Positions 7,240 to 16,107 are shown, counted from the stretch's first letter. The stretch: 40,697 bases of DNA from Parahoeflea olei (GCF_001703635.1 NZ_LQZT01000049.1:55405-96101); one strand, 5' to 3'. Notes: generated by a model not told the origin, from the sequence alone. Numbers and translations are program-made.

Positions 7240-9621
7240 ATGAGCGCAGCAGCGCCTGCAACGACTTTACTTGTGTTGGTATTGCCGTTTCTGGCGGCGC
7301 TTGTGGCACCGTGGCTGACGCGGCGGCTGGGACACAATGCCGCCTGGGTGCTCGCACTTGCGCCCTTGGCCGTGTTTGTCCGTTTCCTGGGCTTCGCCGG
7401 CGCGGTTGCCGACGGTGCCGCGGTCACGGGTGGCTTTGCCTGGGTTCCCTCCTACAATGTCAGCTTCTCCTGGCTGATCGACGGCCTGTCGCTCACCTTC
7501 GCGCTGCTGATCTCGGGCATCGGCACGCTGATCATTCTCTATTCGGGCGGATACCTGAAGGGCGACGCGCGTCTCGGCCGGTTCTTCTCGTTCATGCTGC
7601 TGTTCATGGGCGCGATGCTCGGCGTCGTCGTCTCCGACAGCTTCCTGATGCTGTTCGTCTATTGGGAGCTGACCTCGATCACCTCGTTCCTGCTGATCGG
7701 CTTCGATCACACCCGCGAGGCCTCGCGCCGGGCCGCGGTGCAGGCGCTGGTGGTCACCGGCGGCGGCGGCCTGGCGCTGCTCGCGGGCCTGCTGGTGATC
7801 TGGAACGTCACCGGCGTGAGCCAGCTCTCCGAGCTGTTCGCCCATGGCGACGCGCTGCGCGCAAGCCCCTTCTATCTCTTGGCCCTGCTCACGGTGCTCG
7901 GTGGCGCGTTCTCGAAATCGGCGCAGTTCCCGCTGCATTTCTGGCTGCCCAATGCCATGGAGGCGCCGACCCCGGTCTCGGCCTACCTGCATTCGGCCAC
8001 CATGGTCAAAGCCGGCGTCTATCTCTTGATGCGGCTCAACCCGGTGCTCGGCGACACCGTCTGGTGGGAGACCCTGCTGCCGCTGTTCGGTGGCGCCACC
8101 CTGATCGTCGGCACGCTGCTCGCCGTGCGCCAGACCGATCTCAAGCTGATGCTCGCCTACACCACGGTCTCCTCGCTCGGGCTTCTGGTGATGCTCACCG
8201 GCTTCGGCTCCGAACACGCGATTGCCGCGGCGGTGCTCTACCTGGTCGCCCATTCGCTGTTCAAGGGCGCGCTGTTCATGGTCGCCGGCCTGATCGACCA
8301 CGAAACCGGCACCCGCGACATCACCGCGCTTGGCGGCCTGCGCAAGGCCATGCCGATCACCTTCGTCGCCGCCATGGCGGCCGCGATCTCGATGGCCGGC
8401 CTGCCGCCCTTCGTGGGCTTCCTCGCCAAGGAAGAAATCTATTACGCGCTGTGGGCCGCCAATCCGTGGTCGCTCGCCTTCGTCGCCGTGGCGATCATCG
8501 GCAACGGGCTGATGTTCGTGATCGGCTTCGCCGTCGCCATCAAGCCGTTCTTCGGCGCGCCGGTGGCAACCCCGAAGGCCGCCCATGAAGGCCCGGTGCT
8601 GTTGTGGCTGGGGCCGCTGGTGCTCGGCCTGACCGCGCTCGCCGCGGGCCTGCTCTCGCCGCTCAGCCACCGTTTCGTCTCTTCGCCGATGGCGAGTGCC
8701 GTGGCCGGCCGGGCCGAGACCGTGACGATTTCTGTGATCCCGCATCTCGGCATGGCCTTGCTGCTCTCGCTCGTGACCGTCGCCTTCGGCATTGCCGCCT
8801 ACCGGATGCTCGACCGGCTTCGCGCCGGCATGGCCCGGCTGCTCGAGGCGATCGGCTGGGGCCCGGACCGCGGCTTCGACCAGGTCATCTCCGGCATCGT
8901 GCGGCTGTCGGTGGCGGTGACCCGCATCATCCAGCCCGGCCGTCTCGACATCTACATGACGGTGACCTTCCTGCTGATCGCCGCCGCGCTGATCCTGCCC
9001 ATGGCGATCTACGGGGAATGGCCGTCGATGCCCGCCTGGCCCGAGGATGCGCAATTCCACGAGCTGGTGGTGATCGCCATCGTGCCGATCGGGCTACTCG
9101 CGGTGATGCTCGCGCGCGACCGGCTGACGGCGATCGTCTCGCTCGGCGTGCAGGGCTTTGCCGTGGCGCTGATCTTCATGCTGTTCGGCGCGCCGGACCT
9201 GTCGTTCACCCAGTTTATGGTCGAAACGCTCGCCGTGGTGATCCTGGCGCTGGTGATGACGCGGCTCAAGCTGTTGGCCTCCGATCACCGGCCGACCGGG
9301 CGCAAGGCCGTGGACCTTGCGGTCTCGCTCGCCTGCGGCGGCGGTTTCATGCTCTATCTGCTCTCGGTGACGCAGCAGCCGTTCAACACCGCGCTCAGCG
9401 ATTTCTTCGGCGCCTATTCGAAGACCATCGCCCACGGCGCCAATGTGGTCAACGTCATCATCGTCGACTTCCGCGGCACCGACACGCTCGGCGAGATCGC
9501 CGTGGTGATGGTGACCGCGCTCGCCATCCTGTCGCTGATCCGCATCCGCACACCCCGTCCCGGCCTGATCGCCGACAACGATCCCGACCAGCCCCGCGCT
9601 GACCTTGGCAAGGCGAACTGA
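7240..9621 (+). CDS. mrpA: Mrp/Pha cation:proton antiporter subunit A
   Basis: A 793-residue, very hydrophobic protein: the largest subunit of the Mrp (Mnh/Pha) Na+ or K+/H+ antiporter in the inner membrane. The first about 500 residues are a NuoL/ND5-like proton-translocating module (WELTSITSFLLIGFDH, FPLHFWLPNAMEAPTPVSAYLHSATMVKAG, HSLFKGALFMVAGLIDHETGTRD). The C-terminal part has the MrpA-specific extension (FMLFGAPDLSFTQFMVETL) and a final IVDFRGTDTLGEI segment. Length fits unfused MrpA; MrpB is the next gene. The ATG at 7240 follows GGGGAACC; a TTG one codon earlier is possible. It heads a seven-gene operon. Confidence 0.95.
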   Translation: MSAAAPATTLLVLVLPFLAALVAPWLTRRLGHNAAWVLALAPLAVFVRFLGFAGAVADGAAVTGGFAWVPSYNVSFSWLIDGLSLTFALLISGIGTLIILYSGGYLKGDARLGRFFSFMLLFMGAMLGVVVSDSFLMLFVYWELTSITSFLLIGFDHTREASRRAAVQALVVTGGGGLALLAGLLVIWNVTGVSQLSELFAHGDALRASPFYLLALLTVLGGAFSKSAQFPLHFWLPNAMEAPTPVSAYLHSATMVKAGVYLLMRLNPVLGDTVWWETLLPLFGGATLIVGTLLAVRQTDLKLMLAYTTVSSLGLLVMLTGFGSEHAIAAAVLYLVAHSLFKGALFMVAGLIDHETGTRDITALGGLRKAMPITFVAAMAAAISMAGLPPFVGFLAKEEIYYALWAANPWSLAFVAVAIIGNGLMFVIGFAVAIKPFFGAPVATPKAAHEGPVLLWLGPLVLGLTALAAGLLSPLSHRFVSSPMASAVAGRAETVTISVIPHLGMALLLSLVTVAFGIAAYRMLDRLRAGMARLLEAIGWGPDRGFDQVISGIVRLSVAVTRIIQPGRLDIYMTVTFLLIAAALILPMAIYGEWPSMPAWPEDAQFHELVVIAIVPIGLLAVMLARDRLTAIVSLGVQGFAVALIFMLFGAPDLSFTQFMVETLAVVILALVMTRLKLLASDHRPTGRKAVDLAVSLACGGGFMLYLLSVTQQPFNTALSDFFGAYSKTIAHGANVVNVIIVDFRGTDTLGEIAVVMVTALAILSLIRIRTPRPGLIADNDPDQPRADLGKAN

Positions 9622-9622
9622 C

Positions 9623-10042
9623 ATGCGCACGGTCATCCTCCGCTCCATCGCCCCGTTCCTGACCAGCCTCATGGTGCTGTTCTCGATTTTCGTGCTCTTG
9701 CGCGGCCACAACGAACCCGGCGGCGGCTTCATCGGCGGGCTGATCGCCGCCTCGGCGCTGGCGATCTACGGCATCGCCTGCGGCGTCGCCGCCGTCCGCC
9801 GCGCGATCTATTTTCACCCGATCGCCATTTCCGCGGTGGGGCTCCTGATGTCGGCGCTGGCCGGCGTGCTGTCGCTGTTTGCGGAAGTGCCGTTCATGAG
9901 CGGACTGTGGGTCTATCCGCATCTGTTCGGGGTCGAGGTGGCGCTGTCGAGCGTGCTCGTCTTCGATGTCGGCGTCTACCTGGTCGTGGTCGGCGCCATC
10001 TGCTCGATCGCGCTCGGGCTTGAGGAAGGGGACCGCGACTGA
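9623..10042 (+). CDS. mrpB: Mrp antiporter subunit B
   Basis: A 139-residue membrane protein with about four segments and the MrpB signature RGHNEPGGGFIGGLIAA near residues 23-39. It is a conserved core subunit of the antiporter. Start at 9623 is one base beyond the mrpA stop; the start nearest the AAGGCG site was chosen. It overlaps mrpC by one base (TGATG). Confidence 0.95.
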   Translation: MRTVILRSIAPFLTSLMVLFSIFVLLRGHNEPGGGFIGGLIAASALAIYGIACGVAAVRRAIYFHPIAISAVGLLMSALAGVLSLFAEVPFMSGLWVYPHLFGVEVALSSVLVFDVGVYLVVVGAICSIALGLEEGDRD

Positions 10043-10419
10043 TGGAACCGTTGTTCGCCCTGCTGGTCGGCGCACTGTTTACCGTGGCCTTCTACCTGTT
10101 TCTCTCCAAGCATGTGATCCGCGTGCTGATGGGCGCCGCCATTCTCGGCAACGCCGTCAACCTGCTGATCTTCACCGCCGGCCGCGTCACGCGCGAAGTG
10201 CCGCCGGTGATCGGCGGCGGCAACGACGTGCTGGTCCAGGGGGCGGCCAATCCGCTGCCGCAGGCCCTGATCCTGACGGCCATCGTGATTTCGTTCTCGT
10301 TCTTCGCGTTTCTTCTGGTGCTCGGCTTCCGCGCCTTCCAGAAGCTCGACACCGACCGGTCCGACGAAATGCGCGTGGCCGAACCCGTGCGCGAAGCTTC
10401 GCCGCCGCTCGGCTACTGA
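10042..10419 (+). CDS. mrpC: Mrp antiporter subunit C (NuoK-like)
   Basis: A 125-residue NuoK-like subunit with three membrane segments. Visible are LMGAAILGNAVNLLIF and the conserved ANPLPQALILTAIVISF segment seen in MrpC proteins. It stacks between MrpA and MrpD in the complex. The start overlaps the mrpB stop. Confidence 0.95.
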   Translation: MEPLFALLVGALFTVAFYLFLSKHVIRVLMGAAILGNAVNLLIFTAGRVTREVPPVIGGGNDVLVQGAANPLPQALILTAIVISFSFFAFLLVLGFRAFQKLDTDRSDEMRVAEPVREASPPLGY

Positions 10420-10428
10420 GGAACGACG

Positions 10429-11997
10429 ATGGCTGGACAAAGCGATACCATGGTTGATCTTGCGGCTGCCTATGTGTTGGAGCCGGTCGCCGCTGCCGAC
10501 TGGCTGGTCGTGGCCCCGGTGGTCTGGTGCATCATGACCGGCGCCGTGCTGGTGACGCTGCGCAAGCGCACCGCGGTGCAGCCGCTGATCGCCATTCCCG
10601 CGCTTGGCGTGCTGGTGCTGATGACGCTCGCGCTGTTGTGGCATGTGATCGCCGGCGGCACGGTGACCATGACCATGGGGCGCTGGCTGCCGCCGTTCGG
10701 GATCTCGTTCACGGTCGATCTGATGGGCGCGCTGTTTGCGGCCACCGCCGCGATCGTCGCGCTCGCCGCGGGCATCTACGGCCGCACCGATGTCGACGAT
10801 TCGGGCCGCCGCTACGGCTTCTATCCGTTCCTGATGCTGATCATGGCCGGCATCCTCGGCGCCTTCATGACCGGCGACGTGTTCAACCTCTATGTCTGGT
10901 TCGAGGTGCTGCTGATCTCCTCGTTCGGGCTGCTGGTGCTGGGCTCGGAGCGGGCGCAGCTCGACGGCGGCGTCAAATATGCCTTCCTGAACCTGATCGC
11001 CACGACGCTGTTCCTGGTCGCCACCGGCTATCTCTACGGCCTGTTCGGCACGCTCAACATGGCCGACATCGCCATCAAGGCGGCCGAGCTGCGCGGCACC
11101 GCGCCGCTGATGACGCTGGTCACGCTGTTCCTGCTTGCCTTCGCCATGAAGGCGGCCGCATTCCCGGTCAATTTCTGGCTGCCCGCCTCCTACCACACGC
11201 CGCGCCTGGTGGTCTCGGCGCTGTTCGCCGGGCTTCTCACCAAGGTCGGCGTCTATGCGCTGTTGCGCATTCTCGTCATGCTGTTCCCGCTCGAGCGCGA
11301 GGCGTTGTCGCTCGTGATCGCCATCGCGGCGGCGCTGACCATGGTGCTGGGCGTGGTCGGCGCGCTGGCGCAGAACGACATCCGCCGCGCGCTCGGCTTC
11401 CTCGTCATTTCCGGCATCGGCGTGATGCTGGCCGGGCTCGCGCTCGGCAGCCCCGCGGGCCTTGCCGGCAGCATCTTCTATGCCGCCCATTCGATGGTGG
11501 TGATGACGGCGCTCTATTTCGCGGCCGGCCTCGGCGCGCGGCTCGGCGGCGGGTTTGAGCTCACCGGAGCGGGCGGGCTTTCCACCCGTCACGGGCTGAT
11601 CGCGGCGATGACGCTGGTGCTGTTCCTCTCCGTCGCCGGCCTGCCGCCGTTCTCCGGCCTCTGGCCCAAGGTGATGCTGGTCAAGGCCTCGCTCGATGTC
11701 GGCGCCTGGTGGCTCGCCGGGTCGATCCTGGTGACGGGCCTGCTCACCACCATCTGTGTCGGCCGCATCTGGGTGCTCGCCTATTGGCGGCCCGCGCCCG
11801 AGGGCCGGGAGGATACGGTTCCGTTGAACCCGCCGCTGATCGGTGCGACAGTGGCGCTCGCCGGTCTCGTCGCCGTGACCGTCGCCGCCGGCCTGTGGCC
11901 CGATCCGGTGATGTCGCTCGCCCAGCAGGCCGCGCGTGGTCTGCTCGATCCGTCCGCCTATGTGCAGTCGGTGTTTCCCGCGGAGGCGCCCCAATGA
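10429..11997 (+). CDS. mrpD: Mrp antiporter subunit D (NuoN/ND-like)
   Basis: A 522-residue, about 14-segment proton-translocating subunit related to MrpA and respiratory complex I NuoL/M/N. Conserved stretches are FNLYVWFEVLLISSFGLLVLG (with the key glutamate), AFPVNFWLPASYHTPRLVVSALFAGLLTKVG and LPPFSGLWPKVMLVKA. Start follows GAGGAACG. Its stop overlaps the mrpE start (ATGA). Confidence 0.95.
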   Translation: MAGQSDTMVDLAAAYVLEPVAAADWLVVAPVVWCIMTGAVLVTLRKRTAVQPLIAIPALGVLVLMTLALLWHVIAGGTVTMTMGRWLPPFGISFTVDLMGALFAATAAIVALAAGIYGRTDVDDSGRRYGFYPFLMLIMAGILGAFMTGDVFNLYVWFEVLLISSFGLLVLGSERAQLDGGVKYAFLNLIATTLFLVATGYLYGLFGTLNMADIAIKAAELRGTAPLMTLVTLFLLAFAMKAAAFPVNFWLPASYHTPRLVVSALFAGLLTKVGVYALLRILVMLFPLEREALSLVIAIAAALTMVLGVVGALAQNDIRRALGFLVISGIGVMLAGLALGSPAGLAGSIFYAAHSMVVMTALYFAAGLGARLGGGFELTGAGGLSTRHGLIAAMTLVLFLSVAGLPPFSGLWPKVMLVKASLDVGAWWLAGSILVTGLLTTICVGRIWVLAYWRPAPEGREDTVPLNPPLIGATVALAGLVAVTVAAGLWPDPVMSLAQQAARGLLDPSAYVQSVFPAEAPQ

Positions 11998-12467
11998 GCC
12001 TGTTCCTGGTCAATGTGCTTCTCGCGCTGGCGTGGTCGGCGGTCACCGGGTCGTTCACGTTCCTCAATTTCGCCTTCGGCTTCGTGCTCGCGATCTTCGC
12101 CTTGTCGCTGATCCGCGAGCAGGTCGGCTCGATCGGCTATTTCTCGCGCGCCCGGCGGGTGATCTCGCTGTTGCTGCTGTTCGTCTACGAGCTGGTGCTG
12201 TCGGCCTGGCGGGTGGCGGTGATCGTCCTGTCGCCGCGGCTCGATCTCAAGCCGGGCATCTTCGCCTATCCGCTCAGGGTCGACCGCGATTTCGAGATCA
12301 CCATGCTCGCCAATCTCATCACGCTGACGCCGGGCACGCTGTCGGTGGATGTCTCCGATGACCGTCGCACGCTCTATGTGCACGCCATGGATGCGTCCGA
12401 TCCCGACGCCACCCGGCGCGACATCGCCGAAGGCTTCGAGCGCAAGATCATGGAGGCGTTCCGGTGA
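11994..12467 (+). CDS. mrpE: Mrp antiporter subunit E
   Basis: A 157-residue subunit: two or three N-terminal hydrophobic segments, then a soluble domain containing the family motif ITMLANLITLTPGTLSVDVSDDRRTLYVH. MrpE supports assembly and ion specificity. Start overlaps the mrpD stop by four bases, and its own stop overlaps the GTG start of mrpF. Confidence 0.94.
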   Translation: MSLFLVNVLLALAWSAVTGSFTFLNFAFGFVLAIFALSLIREQVGSIGYFSRARRVISLLLLFVYELVLSAWRVAVIVLSPRLDLKPGIFAYPLRVDRDFEITMLANLITLTPGTLSVDVSDDRRTLYVHAMDASDPDATRRDIAEGFERKIMEAFR

Positions 12468-12901
12468 TCAGCCTTGCAACCCTGTTCGATCTCGCCGTCA
12501 CGGTGGCGCTCTGCAGCCTGTGCCTGTCGTTCCTCATCACCATCTACCGGATCGTCAAGGGGCCGACCCTGCCGGACCGGATCCTGGGCCTCGACATGCT
12601 GGTGGCGATCGCCATCGGCTTCATCGCGGTGATCGGCATCAAGACCGGTTACACGCTCTATGTCGATGTGGCGATCGCGCTCGGGCTGGTGGGCTTTCTC
12701 GCCACCGTCGCCTTCGCCCGCTTCGTGATGTCGCGCGGCAAGACCGAGGACGACATTCTCGCCGAGGTGCGCCAGGCCGCGACCGATGCCCGGCGCGAGG
12801 CGCGCGCCGCTTCCAAGGCTGCCGCCCGGTCGGGCGAGGGGCCGGGGCGCCCGGCCGCTCCCGCACCCGCAGCCGCACGCAAGGAGCCGGGTCATGAATG
12901 A
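12464..12901 (+). CDS. mrpF: Mrp antiporter subunit F with extended C-terminus
   Basis: A 145-residue protein. Residues 1 to about 90 are a standard MrpF: three membrane segments with RIVKGPTLPDRILGLDML in the first loop. Typical MrpF proteins end soon after the third segment. Here about 50 more residues rich in Ala, Arg and Pro follow (TEDDILAEVRQAATDARREAR, then AAPAPAAARKE), probably a cytoplasmic helix and disordered tail. GTG start at 12464 overlaps the mrpE stop; the gene end overlaps mrpG by eight bases. Confidence 0.93.
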   Translation: MISLATLFDLAVTVALCSLCLSFLITIYRIVKGPTLPDRILGLDMLVAIAIGFIAVIGIKTGYTLYVDVAIALGLVGFLATVAFARFVMSRGKTEDDILAEVRQAATDARREARAASKAAARSGEGPGRPAAPAPAAARKEPGHE

Positions 12902-13232
12902 AATCGCAACCCTGATTGCGGCGCTGCTGCTGCTGATCGGATCCGCCTTCACGCTGGTGGCGGCGATCGGGCTTTTGCGGCTGCCGGATCTCTACACGCG
13001 CATGCATGCCGCCTCCAAGGCGGGCACCATGGGCTCGTGCCTGGTGCTGATCGCGCTCGCCGTCCATGCCCATGATCTGGGCACCATGTCCCGGGCCCTG
13101 GCGGGAGTCGTGTTCTTTCTGCTGACGGCGCCGGTGTCGTCGCACCTTCTGGCCAAGGCGGCCTATTCCGTGGGCTACCGTTTGCACCCAACTTCCGTAC
13201 GGGACGAAATGGCCCCGAAAGACAAAAAGTAG
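12894..13232 (+). CDS. mrpG: Mrp antiporter subunit G
   Basis: A 112-residue membrane protein with three segments and the MrpG motif LRLPDLYTRMHAASKAGTMG near residues 28-47. It completes the antiporter set A to G, used in pH, sodium or potassium homeostasis. Start overlaps mrpF. No clear intrinsic terminator follows; an AT-rich region begins at once. Confidence 0.95.
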   Translation: MNEIATLIAALLLLIGSAFTLVAAIGLLRLPDLYTRMHAASKAGTMGSCLVLIALAVHAHDLGTMSRALAGVVFFLLTAPVSSHLLAKAAYSVGYRLHPTSVRDEMAPKDKK

Positions 13233-13494
13233 TATTACGTCAAACGGGAATTGACAAAAATGCAACTTATGAATTCATAAAAATCAAGCTTACCCGTAGA
13301 AATTAAAATTGAATAACAAAATTTGATGGTTTGTATTAAAAGGAAGGTCTCGCTACGAGAATTAGTACTTGTTAAACCTTCGATTTCCGATAGACCGCTT
13401 TCACAGCCTGCCGATCGGAGCATCGGTGCATTTGCAAGCCGATGATCCGCCCCCCTCTGGTAGTCTGTTTGATTGAAAACGTTAGGACCCGACT
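13233..13494. promoter_or_regulatory. AT-rich control region before mucR, with a 14-bp perfect palindrome
   Basis: This 262-bp gap is strikingly AT-rich compared with its GC-rich neighbours. It holds a TTGACA at 13253-13258 and a perfect palindrome TTATGAATTCATAA at 13267-13280. MucR/Ros proteins are known to bind AT-rich DNA and to repress their own genes, so self-regulation here is a reasonable inference. Open frames in the gap are short and unconvincing. Confidence 0.5.
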
Positions 13495-13917
13495 ATGACT
13501 GAAACACAGAAGGACAATGGCGCCGAGTTGTTGATAGAGCTGACAGCTGAAATTGTTGCCGCTTATGTAAGCAACAACTCGGTGGCAGCGAATGATCTAC
13601 CCAACGTGATTTCCCAGGTGCACATGGCGCTTGGCGGAGCCACGACTCCCACCGAGGAAGTCGCCGAAAAACCCAAGCCCGCCGTGCCGGTGCGTCGCTC
13701 GATCCAGAACGACTATCTGATCTGCCTCGAAGACGGCCAGAAGTTCAAGTCGCTCAAGCGCCACCTGATGACCCATTACGGCCTGACCCCCGAGCAGTAC
13801 CGCGAGAAGTGGGAACTGCCTGCCGATTACCCGATGGTCGCCCCCGCCTATGCCGAAGCCCGTTCGCGGCTCGCCAAGGAAATGGGCCTCGGCCAGAAGC
13901 GCAAGCGCCGCGCCTGA
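13495..13917 (+). CDS. mucR: Ros/MucR family zinc-finger transcriptional regulator
   Basis: A 140-residue regulator. The N-terminal half is a helical oligomerisation region (LLIELTAEIVAAYVSNNSV). The C-terminal half is the prokaryotic C2H2-like finger: C78, D81, H90 and H94 in CLEDGQKFKSLKRHLMTHYGLTPEQYREKW, followed by a basic tail QKRKRRA. Family members are H-NS-like repressors controlling exopolysaccharide, motility, cell-cycle and virulence genes in rhizobia, Brucella and Caulobacter. Start follows TTAGGACCC; length is normal. Confidence 0.95.
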   Translation: MTETQKDNGAELLIELTAEIVAAYVSNNSVAANDLPNVISQVHMALGGATTPTEEVAEKPKPAVPVRRSIQNDYLICLEDGQKFKSLKRHLMTHYGLTPEQYREKWELPADYPMVAPAYAEARSRLAKEMGLGQKRKRRA

Positions 13918-14035
13918 GGCCGCTGCGGGAGGTTCTGGCACACGAGAGGATCCGGACGTCGCCATGACGCCCGGGGTGGCAGGATCGCCCTGATGATGTC
14001 CGCGGCGCGCAGATGCACGCCGCCGAGGAGAAACA

Positions 14036-14061
14036 ACCGTGGCTCCGGCCACGGTTTTTTT
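14036..14061 (+). terminator. Rho-independent terminator downstream of mucR
   Basis: Perfect stem ACCGTGG / CCACGGT with loop CTCCGG, followed by seven Ts in total. It lies 118 bp after the mucR stop, leaving a long 3' UTR or room for a small RNA. The remaining bases to 14302 show only a short GATAT/ATATC inverted repeat (14252-14265) and no gene. Confidence 0.85.
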
Positions 14062-14302
14062 ATGCGCGCAAGCGCGTCCGTGGCGAAGGCGGGGTGGCCG
14101 GCCTCAGCGGCTGCGGCGCGACCGCACCTGGAGGCATCACGGGCAAGCGCGCAAATTTCGAGGAAAAAATTCCTTGTAAAATGCCCGTCAAGGGCTGAAA
14201 AACGAGCGAAAACAACGATAGGATGTAGCCCGACGCTGGCTGCACGTCCCCGATATCTGCATATCATGTAAGAAAATATTCCTATTAACGGAGATTTTCA
14301 TC

Positions 14303-14905
14303 ATGACGGATCATCACGGACACACAGTCATTTCCAGAAGAGCCGCGCGGCCAGAGGCGCGGGACACGGACCGGGGCGTGCCGGGTGGCGACGTCAGCCT
14401 CTCGGCCGTGTCTGGCGACCAGGATGCGCCGCTCGCCGCGATTGCTGAAGGACTGGCGGTATCGGGCCAGGCCGCGGCCGCCGCGGCGGCAGGCGTCGGC
14501 GCGGGGGCAGCGGATGATGTGCGGGGCAGGGCCGGGCGCCGCCGCGGCGAAATCCCGGCGGGGCGCGCCCATCCGGTCGATGTCCTGCGCTGCCGCATCG
14601 TCTGGCGGCTCGTCACCGAACTCTTCGCCATGGCCGGCGAGCGTGATCTGCTGCCGCGCCTGGCGGCTCGCCGGCGGCCCTGCCACACCCGCCAGATCGC
14701 GATCTATCTGTCGCATGTGGTGCTCTCGGTTCCCTACCGCACCATTGCCGAGGCCTTTGCCCGGGACCGGTCGACCGTGATGCATGCCTGCGCGGTGGTC
14801 GAGGACCGGCGCGACGACGGTGCCTATGACCGCTTCGTCGAGCGTTGCGAGCGCTGCGTCGCCGCGGTGTTTCAGCCTTTCGGGGGCGATCATGCGGAGC
14901 GCTGA
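14303..14905 (+). CDS. Orphan DnaA domain-IV (helix-turn-helix) protein
   Basis: A 200-residue protein. Residues about 126-170 match the DnaA C-terminal DNA-binding domain: HTRQIAIYLSHVVLSVPYRTIAEAFARDRSTVMHAC, including the RDRSTVMHAC segment that reads the DnaA box in true DnaA. The AAA+ ATPase and the N-terminal oligomerisation domains are missing; the first about 90 residues are Ala/Arg-rich and look disordered. It could compete for or modulate DnaA boxes, or act as a transcription factor; role unproven. Start follows CGGAG at suitable spacing. It overlaps the next gene by 14 bases, so the two are probably made together. Confidence 0.8.
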   Translation: MTDHHGHTVISRRAARPEARDTDRGVPGGDVSLSAVSGDQDAPLAAIAEGLAVSGQAAAAAAAGVGAGAADDVRGRAGRRRGEIPAGRAHPVDVLRCRIVWRLVTELFAMAGERDLLPRLAARRRPCHTRQIAIYLSHVVLSVPYRTIAEAFARDRSTVMHACAVVEDRRDDGAYDRFVERCERCVAAVFQPFGGDHAER

Positions 14906-15716
14906 GCCGCGCGCCGCCCGCAAGGCGCTGGCGGGACTGCTGCGTTTCCTCGGCCGCGACGGGGCGAGCGGGCCGGCGCCCGCGGACGCCGCTGGCCGAA
15001 TCACGCTCCTGCGCGAGGACGGGGCAAGCCGCCCGCTCGACAGCGCGTTGCTGAGGGCGGCGCTGGCGCGCGGGCTGGCGGCGGACGGCCCGGCGCAACC
15101 GGGCGAGGCGCGGGGCGGAGCGGTGCGCCTTTACCGGACGACGCCGGAGGGGCGGGCGGCGCTGCGGCGCTGGCTTGCCGACCCCGAGAGCGCCTTTCAG
15201 GACCAGCACCGCAGCCTCGCCGCCGCCTCGGATCCGGATCTCGGAGCGTTGACCGTCAATCTTGCCGAATCCCCGCTTGCGGCGCTCGCGCGACTGCGAG
15301 GCAAGGGCGGGGAGCCTTTTCTCTCGCCGGCCGAGGTCGCGGCGGGCGAGCGCTTGCGGGTCGATTTCACCCGTGCCGGCATGCTGCCGGGCCTCGGCCA
15401 GCGCTGGGAGCCGGTGCGCGCGCAGCGTCAGCCGGGCGGGGCGGGCGGTGTGGCCGAACTCACCGATGCCGCCCTGCAGGCCCGGCAGAGGACCCTTGCG
15501 GCGCTCGCCGCGGTCGGTCCGGAGCTTTCGGGCGTGCTTCTCGACCTATGCTGCTTCCTGAAGGGGCTCGCCGATGTCGAGCGCGAGCGGCAATGGCCCG
15601 CGCGCTCGGCCAAGCTGATGTTGCGCACCGCACTGGCAGCACTTGCCCGGCACTACGAGGCGCCGCGCCGGCGCGACCTCAGGCCGCGGAGCGCGCCTCC
15701 GCCGCATGCGCCTTGA
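14892..15716 (+). CDS. DUF6456-domain protein
   Basis: A 274-residue protein resembling the DUF6456 family found next to the DnaA-domain-IV gene in many Hyphomicrobiales. Visible features are a basic N-terminus, a middle segment RLYRTTPEGRAALRRWL, and a C-terminal helical region LRVDFTRAGMLPGLGQRWEPV...LSGVLLDLCCFLKGLADVERERQWPARSAKLMLRTALAALARHY. This C-terminal part is the conserved core and looks like a DNA- or nucleotide-handling helical domain, but no function is established. The start overlaps the previous gene; its 3' end overlaps convergent sufE by 38 bases. Confidence 0.75.
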   Translation: MRSAEPRAARKALAGLLRFLGRDGASGPAPADAAGRITLLREDGASRPLDSALLRAALARGLAADGPAQPGEARGGAVRLYRTTPEGRAALRRWLADPESAFQDQHRSLAAASDPDLGALTVNLAESPLAALARLRGKGGEPFLSPAEVAAGERLRVDFTRAGMLPGLGQRWEPVRAQRQPGGAGGVAELTDAALQARQRTLAALAAVGPELSGVLLDLCCFLKGLADVERERQWPARSAKLMLRTALAALARHYEAPRRRDLRPRSAPPPHAP

Positions 15717-16107
15717 TGCGCGCCACCATCGAGCGCAGGCCGTTGGCGCGCTGCGTCGAGAGATGTTCGGCCAGCCCCAGCCGCGCCATCAGCTCCACCT
15801 CGTCGAGGCTTTCGACGGCGGACGCCTTCTGGCCCGAGGTTGCCGCCAGCACGATCGCCACCAGCCCGCGCACGATATGGGCGTCGGATTCGCCGCGGAA
15901 GATCATCACCGGATCGCCGGGGTCGCCGGGCGCGGTTTCGGCGACCAGCCAGACCTGGCTTGCGCAGCCGCGGACCTTGTTGGCGTCGGTGCGCTCTTCC
16001 TCGGGCATCTCCGGCAGCGCCTTGCCGATCTCGATGACGTAGCGGTAGCGGTCTTCCCAGTCGTCCAGATATTCGAAGTCGTCGATGATGGTCTTGAGGT
16101 CGTTCAT
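15679..16107 (-). CDS. sufE: SufE-family cysteine desulfuration protein
   Basis: A 142-residue SufE. SufE takes persulfide sulfur from the cysteine desulfurase SufS and delivers it for Fe-S cluster assembly. The reactive cysteine is C48 in NKVRGCASQVWL, in the canonical loop. DDFEYLDDWEDRYRYVIEIGK near the N-terminus and SDAHIVRGLVAIVL are also typical. Start at 16107 was chosen from alignment to family N-termini; an ATG 36 bases earlier exists. No other suf genes are nearby. Confidence 0.9.
   Translation of the reverse strand: MNDLKTIIDDFEYLDDWEDRYRYVIEIGKALPEMPEEERTDANKVRGCASQVWLVAETAPGDPGDPVMIFRGESDAHIVRGLVAIVLAATSGQKASAVESLDEVELMARLGLAEHLSTQRANGLRSMVARIKAHAAEARSAA

Noticed and set aside
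13235..13423. 62-codon minus-strand frame in the AT-rich gap before mucR
   Set aside because: No ribosome site, composition follows the AT-rich non-coding DNA, and it overlaps the likely mucR control region.
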